From: Hypsibius dujardini
Lineage: Eukaryota; Tardigrada; Eutardigrada; Parachela; Hypsibiidae
Assembly (NCBI GenBank): GCA_001579985.1
Contig: LRSR01004143.1
Span: 1-22,084 of the forward strand
Length of the DNA stretch: 22,084 nucleotides
Direction: 5' to 3'
The notes beneath the pieces are model-generated. The model ran no database searches and had not been told where the DNA came from. It saw only the letters and a list, made by a program, of their open reading frames with translations. The position numbers were made by a program, and so were the translations under genes. Shown piece after piece: positions 19,101 through 22,084 of the stretch. The first letter of the stretch is position 1; every line of letters begins with the position of its first letter.

Positions 19101-21626
19101 ATGACTAACCGATGTTTACCTACTATAATGGAAAATCTAGAAAAGATGTTTGAACACATGGATAAATCTCAAAAAATAAACGCAAACAACAAATACAACA
19201 CAAAGCAGTTTAACAGCTACTGTGAAAAAGTAACTTAAACACCTGCTTCTCTGACCCTAACGAGATTAACAAGAACGCAATAGTGAAGCGAGTGAGCAGA
19301 ACAGTAGCACAAAGAGTCATAAGTGGCAAACAGCGAGCCATTTGAGAATATGGTACAAAATACTACCAGACATACAAGACATTTATAAAAGCACCTTTCA
19401 CTCTACAATAAAAACAAAACCAATAGATGATAAACAGGATGAAAACAAGCAGGAGTACGTTATTGTTGAGCCTAAAATTTAAAATTAGAGATAAAGTACG
19501 TATTTCACTCTATAAAAAGACATTCGACAAAGGTAATCGATTGCTCTACAGTACAGAATTATATGGAGTTATTGAAAGAGATAAACATCCTTTTAGATTG
19601 CAAAATATTGAAACTAAAAGCCATCTGGCAAGCCATCTTCTGTTTGTCGTCAAGTATTTTTTGCAACATATTTTGCTGCAGCGACATAAGTACTAGTCAT
19701 CTCATACTTTTTTCTGTTATTATCTGACACGATGAAAGTGTTTATAATTTTTTATAACTATAAGAGAGAAAACAAAAAATGACGAGCTATGTTTTGGGCA
19801 ACTTCAAGTTTGTGTTTGCTTCTACTTCAGACAAAGGAGTGGGAGGGCTTTTAGACACACAATTTGCTGAAAATTTTTTAACAATAAAAGGTATATGTGT
19901 GGTATTAATAATGGGTATATGTGCTGTAATCACAATATACTGGTTTCTTTTGGAAGTAAAATTATTATCTATCACGATGCTAACATTAATAATAGAGAAG
20001 TAAAAACTGATAATTATCGAAATAAAGAATCAATACTTGTGGCTCTTATTAATGCAATAGCTGGAAGCGGCCAGTTTAGTGTTTACAGTGAGGATAAAAG
20101 ATTTTTTCAGCTTAAGGTGCTGACAAATTACAAAATAGAATTCAAAGACAAGAATCCAATCTTACACACAGGGTTTGAGAAAAAATATACGAAGCCGGCA
20201 CATACATTGCTAAAGCATTTCGGAGTAAGTCAGGAAGAAAGGAATTAGTATACGTTACTGTACCTGATATTGTAAACAGTGAATTGGTGAGACACGTCGC
20301 TTCCAATAACACCAATAATTTAAATATAGTAAGATTGTAATGCTCATGGATGGTAAAGATCATATTGATTATTTAATTATCTCAAGTAATAAATTTGTGG
20401 GTGTCGATATGTCACTAAAAAGTCAGTTTACTGGTAATCTGAAGCTATTTTACAACACAGGACTTTTGGAATTCGATCGAAGTAATTTATTAGAGGATGA
20501 TGTAACTTTGAATTATGGTTTTCTATGCGAGCGGTGTAAGATAAGTATCACACACACTCCTTATACCTGTTTTTTTTTTCAAAAACGGTCAAATGGGGTG
20601 TTTTGCCTGTGAGCTCACAGGCGAAATTACGAAAATGTGAAAAAGAGGCTTTTTAAGCGGTTTTAAAAAAATGGATAATGAAAATAGGTAATTTTATGTA
20701 TATTTTGGTCTTAGAATAGCCAATATTTAAAATAGTAAGAAATGAAAAATTGTAAATAAAATCATTTTTTGTGGGACAAAAAATTGTGCCAGAACTCTCT
20801 CATATTCCTACTACTTACGGATACTTATGACGGATACGGTCTTTGTCATGAACATTCTAGCTCCTTTTCAGGACCAGATAGGGGCACGCATTCTAATGGA
20901 GAACCTACAGTTTTCCGGCTCTCCATGTCAAGTATTCAGCAGCAGAAGGCCGTCCGTATGCCCTACAAACCATTGCTATTTGGATGTCAGTCCACAAACA
21001 TTAGTATCCCAGCTTGCGGATGAGGTTAAAGACGCTAAAGGCAAGTGACACCTGTTCCTAATATCCATGAACATTACGAAGTAAAGGCTATTAACCAGGC
21101 CGTTTTAGAAATCGTAACTTAACCAGGACGGCAGGCCAGCAGGTGACGCATAAGTCATTTTAAGGAAACGACGGCGCATAAGGAACCGAAGTGGCGCCTC
21201 TACCAAACTGCTTGTACACTTCTCCATTGAGATTCTTCCCTTCCTTCTTTTGGACCCAAATTCGAACCGTGAAGCTTAGAAACGAACTGAAATGGGTCAG
21301 AGAATTTTTCTGAATGTTTACAAGCCATCTGCTATGGGATGGCAGCACTGCAGCGCCGGGAAATCAACGTTGAAAAAAATCGGCCTGGTTAATAGCCTTT
21401 ACCTCGTAACGGTATTTCGACCGCCTCCATAAAGTGTCTTTATTCCACAGCGAACCACAAGATGGTCATGGTGAAAGGGAGCACGGGACTCTACGGTCCA
21501 GACAACTCCTTGTTCGAGCTCATTGCGGGACTTGGGTGTGACTACATGGTATTGAATGGAATCATGACGGACGAGCAGAAAACTTGCATTTCGGGCATCC
21601 AAAGACTTTGTAGAAAGATAGATTAG
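12681..21626 (+). CDS. ENO4: Enolase 4 (ENO4), predicted catalytically dead, complete, 10 coding exons
   Basis: Exons: 12681-12791, 13260-13391, 13483-13673, 13885-14767, 14901-15293, 15380-15460, 15743-15911, 16043-16173, 20872-21040, 21451-21626. They total 2436 nt (811 aa plus stop), phase-consistent throughout; introns 4 and 9 use GC donors. Human ENO4 is about 628 aa. Residues 1-170 match the ENO4 N-terminus in pattern (GLTPTY, SPFDQRAWDAMILQFWQSKL). Residues about 170-460 are a long polar linker encoded mostly by exon 4. The barrel half is recognisable by QLCLACN, DYPSISLLIDPF and VKGSTGLYGPDNSLFELIAGLG. The usual enolase metal ligands and catalytic lysines are replaced: D to A in QLCLAC, E to I in LIDPF, D lost near CQVFSS, K to D in HCYLDV, K to N in MVLNG. 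Mouse ENO4 is needed for sperm flagellum structure. ATG 12681 is the first Met after an in-frame TAA. Intron 8 holds a Polinton. Exon 6 (acceptor at 15378-15379) is the least certain. Confidence 0.88.
12912..13105. repeat. (ACAG/GCAG)n microsatellite in ENO4 intron 1
   Basis: Interrupted GCAG and ACAG units become a pure ACAG run at about 13060-13102. It fills much of the 468-bp intron between 12791 and 13260. Confidence 0.85.
14773..14840. repeat. Short CTGT-rich stretch beginning at ENO4 intron 4
   Basis: CTGT units begin 6 nt inside intron 4, immediately after the GC donor (14768-14769). The open frame runs through this stretch, which is why the exon boundary is not evident from reading frame alone. 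Confidence 0.7.
15497..15635. repeat. (CAGACA)n hexanucleotide microsatellite in ENO4 intron 6
   Basis: About 20 CAGACA units with a few AAACA and ATAGA variants, between the exons at 15380-15460 and 15743-15911. Same unit as the array at 8395-8475. Confidence 0.9.
16174..17128 (+). other. 5' part of ENO4 intron 8, before the Polinton
   Basis: Unique AT-rich intron sequence with no coding segment. A short palindrome-rich cluster built on CTAGCTAG-like words lies at about 16480-16515. I see nothing else. Confidence 0.5.
17129..17134. repeat. Left target-site duplication (TACGGA)
   Basis: The hexamer TACGGA directly precedes the element and is repeated perfectly at 20816-20821 directly after it. 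Six base pairs is the duplication length established for Polinton/Maverick insertion. Confidence 0.85.
17135..17392. repeat. Left terminal inverted repeat of the Polinton
   Basis: Pairs with 20549-20815. Shared blocks in order from the tip: AGTAGTAGAAATATGAG; a TTGGCTAT block; CTATTTTCATTATCCATTTT; AAACCGCTTAAAAAGCC; the palindrome at 17317-17334; CAAAACACCCCATTT; and CAGGTAT followed by GAGTGTGT. The inner limit near 17392 is approximate. Confidence 0.85.
17462..17587. repeat. Diverged direct repeat inside the Polinton
   Basis: Two copies about 87 bp apart (near 17462-17500 and 17549-17587) share the pattern TTCGAA-TGT, AACTTT-CATGTGCGCG. They lie just inside the left inverted repeat. There are two diverged copies only. 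Confidence 0.5.
17590..18390 (+). other. Polinton left interior, no recognisable gene
   Basis: Short open frames exist on both strands (for example 17803-17988 plus and 17848-17636 minus), but I cannot assign any to a Polinton family protein. This may be decayed coding sequence or non-coding filler. Confidence 0.35.
18395..18640 (+). pseudogene. THAP-domain-like remnant in the Polinton
   Basis: An 81-codon frame begins MRYHYIVPTC, continues into INFFTIHP, and ends with basic residues followed by LLPFIF. This order resembles a THAP zinc finger: a Cys-x-V-x-x-C start, a phenylalanine-rich strand, and a C-terminal P-x-IF. The first zinc cysteine position holds Tyr and the middle of the domain, including the usual Cys-x-x-His, is not recognisable. 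It is broken if the assignment is correct. THAP domains are common in DNA transposons. Tentative. Confidence 0.3.
18778..19696 (+). pseudogene. Polinton-type (retroviral-like) integrase, inactivated
   Basis: Pieces in order: an N-terminal part with a GYQSASKLKHEL motif (18778-19017); after two stops, the catalytic core segment YVLVCIDVYSRY (from about 19047); a segment resembling the C-terminal end of the core (about 19270-19330), interrupted by stops; and a chromodomain-like region with KVRISLYKKTFDKG (about 19494-19540). The first catalytic Asp is present (19068-19070). The second is replaced by Asn (19185-19187) and the Glu by Lys (19286-19288). Several stops and at least one frameshift break the frame. 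The assignment rests on my recollection of Polinton integrase motifs. It cannot encode a working enzyme. Confidence 0.7.
19779..20600 (+). pseudogene. Possible Polinton minor capsid (penton-like) protein remnant
   Basis: Three successive frames in different phases (19779-20003, 19895-20248, 20340-20600) appear to be parts of one decayed gene downstream of the integrase. The middle part has a pattern N-Y-R-N-K-E-S-I-L-V-A-L-I-N-A-I followed by a beta-rich stretch. The last has a V-D-M-S-L-K-S-Q-F-T-G-N-L segment and a hydrophobic strand. These resemble the organisation of Polinton minor capsid proteins (a residue-rich YxSxxxLxxAxN-type segment, then a C-terminal strand), but no decisive motif is present. 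The final part runs into the right inverted repeat. It could be an unrelated element-encoded protein. Confidence 0.3.
20549..20815. repeat. Right terminal inverted repeat of the Polinton
   Basis: Reverse complement of 17135-17392. It contains the perfect 18-bp palindrome GCCTGTGAGCTCACAGGC at 20605-20622; the left copy (17317-17334) differs at one base. The tip ends CCTACTACT at 20815 and is followed by TACGGA. Confidence 0.85.
20816..20821. repeat. Right target-site duplication (TACGGA)
   Basis: Perfect copy of 17129-17134. The ENO4 exon 9 acceptor (TTTTCAG) follows 50 bp downstream. Confidence 0.85.
21072..21410. repeat. Foldback (MITE-like) element in ENO4 intron 9
   Basis: The left arm 21072-21108 (CATTACGAAGTAAAGGCTA, then TTAACCAGGCCG) is the reverse complement of the right arm 21378-21410, with about three mismatches. 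The roughly 270-bp interior has no coding potential. I see no convincing target duplication. It fills most of the 410-bp GC-AG intron. Confidence 0.6.
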
Positions 21627-22010
21627 TTTCATCTATTGACAATTAAGCGCTACACAGTGTGCGAGTCCATCGTTGTATCGAGGTCTCGCGGTCCGAGCGA
21701 GATTGGAGGGATTTCAGACTGGATTGCCTATAGTACTGGTGATAATAATAGCAAAAAGCTTGAGACAGTATTTCCAGTCAAATTCAACTCACTAAAACTA
21801 GAGCACATTCATCAGATGTCAATATCTAGATTTGCGTTTGATAGCAATAAATATGTACTTCCGCTCTAATGCTTCGATAAGCGGATTTATCTTTCACTAT
21901 TAATGTTCAAGAGCAGAATTGGACATGCTTCCGTGACCTCATATTCAATTCAGCTCCCTCTTTGTGCCGCGTTTTGTGCGTACCCACGCACAGACATGAA
22001 CAGAAACAGA
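21627..22010 (+). other. ENO4 3' flank, probable 3' UTR
   Basis: A 78-codon open frame (21636-21869, including the stop) lies 10 bp after the ENO4 stop. I do not recognise its product and treat it as chance. A canonical AATAAA at 21846-21851, 220 bp after the stop, is a candidate poly(A) signal for ENO4. Confidence 0.4.
21846..21851 (+). promoter_or_regulatory. Candidate ENO4 polyadenylation signal (AATAAA)
   Basis: Exact AATAAA hexamer in the 3' flank, at a typical distance from the stop codon. Only the motif supports this; no transcript end is visible. Confidence 0.35.
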
Positions 22011-22012
22011 AT

Positions 22013-22084
22013 GCAGAGACAGACAGACAGACAAGCAGGCAGGCAGGCAGGCAGGCAGACAGACAGACAGACAGACAGACAGAC
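22013..22084. repeat. (ACAG)n / (GCAG)n microsatellite at the right edge
   Basis: ACAG units, then a block of about six GCAG units (about 22034-22057), then ACAG units again to the end of the window. The array continues beyond the edge. Confidence 0.9.

Larger units (their letters stand above)
17135..20815 (+). mobile_element. Compact degenerate Polinton/Maverick element in ENO4 intron 8
   Basis: The 3681-bp element is bounded by TACGGA on both sides, has AGTAGTAG...CTACTACT termini and long inverted repeats of about 260 bp. Terminal AGT/ACT, a 6-bp duplication and a retroviral-type integrase together define the Polinton class. Recognisable contents on the plus strand are a THAP-like remnant (18395-18640), an integrase with broken frame and changed catalytic residues (18778-19696), and a possible minor capsid remnant (19779-20600). 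No polymerase B, packaging ATPase, protease or major capsid gene is visible, whereas full Polintons are typically 15-20 kb. It is therefore an internally deleted or naturally short derivative, inactive by itself. By eye the inverted repeats match over about three quarters of positions, so it is not recent. It ends about 50 bp before the ENO4 exon 9 acceptor. Confidence 0.82.

Overview
The window is genomic DNA from an animal, most likely an invertebrate; I cannot name the phylum. The evidence is three spliced genes with mostly GT-AG introns, a eukaryotic tRNA with a T-run terminator, a DNA transposon of the Polinton/Maverick type, and abundant ACAG/CTGT and CAGACA microsatellites in the introns. 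All exon models were read by eye. They are supported by codon phase carrying exactly across every junction and by resemblance to known families as I remember them; no alignment was run.

Layout from left to right. (1) 761-2869, minus strand: a MYB transcription factor, four coding exons visible, 3' end beyond the left edge. (2) About 2888-6150: the MYB 5' intron and upstream region, then three adjacent long hairpins (5263-5777) of unknown nature. (3) 6154-6225, minus: tRNA-Gln(CTG), 83 nt below the stop codon of the next gene. (4) 6309-12061, minus: a complete 20-exon SLC44 choline-transporter-like gene of 727 codons, with a foldback repeat and an AT-rich minisatellite in its introns. (5) 12062-12680: a 619-bp divergent intergenic region, probably a shared promoter. 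(6) 12681-21626, plus: a complete 10-exon ENO4 (enolase 4) gene of 811 codons, predicted to be catalytically dead because the usual enolase metal and substrate residues are absent. It has two GC-AG introns. (7) Inside ENO4 intron 8, 17135-20815: a 3.7-kb degenerate Polinton with terminal inverted repeats of about 260 bp, AGT...ACT ends and a perfect 6-bp target duplication. It carries remnants of a retroviral-type integrase, probably a THAP domain, and possibly a minor capsid protein. (8) 21627-22084: the ENO4 3' region, with a possible poly(A) signal, ending in an ACAG/GCAG microsatellite.

The genes do not form one pathway. MYB would act in the nucleus, SLC44 in membranes, and ENO4 (in mammals) in the sperm flagellum. 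The items most worth a second look are the compact Polinton, the hairpin cluster, the catalytically dead enolase with a long inserted linker, and the MYB with an expanded R2 repeat and no R1 next to it.
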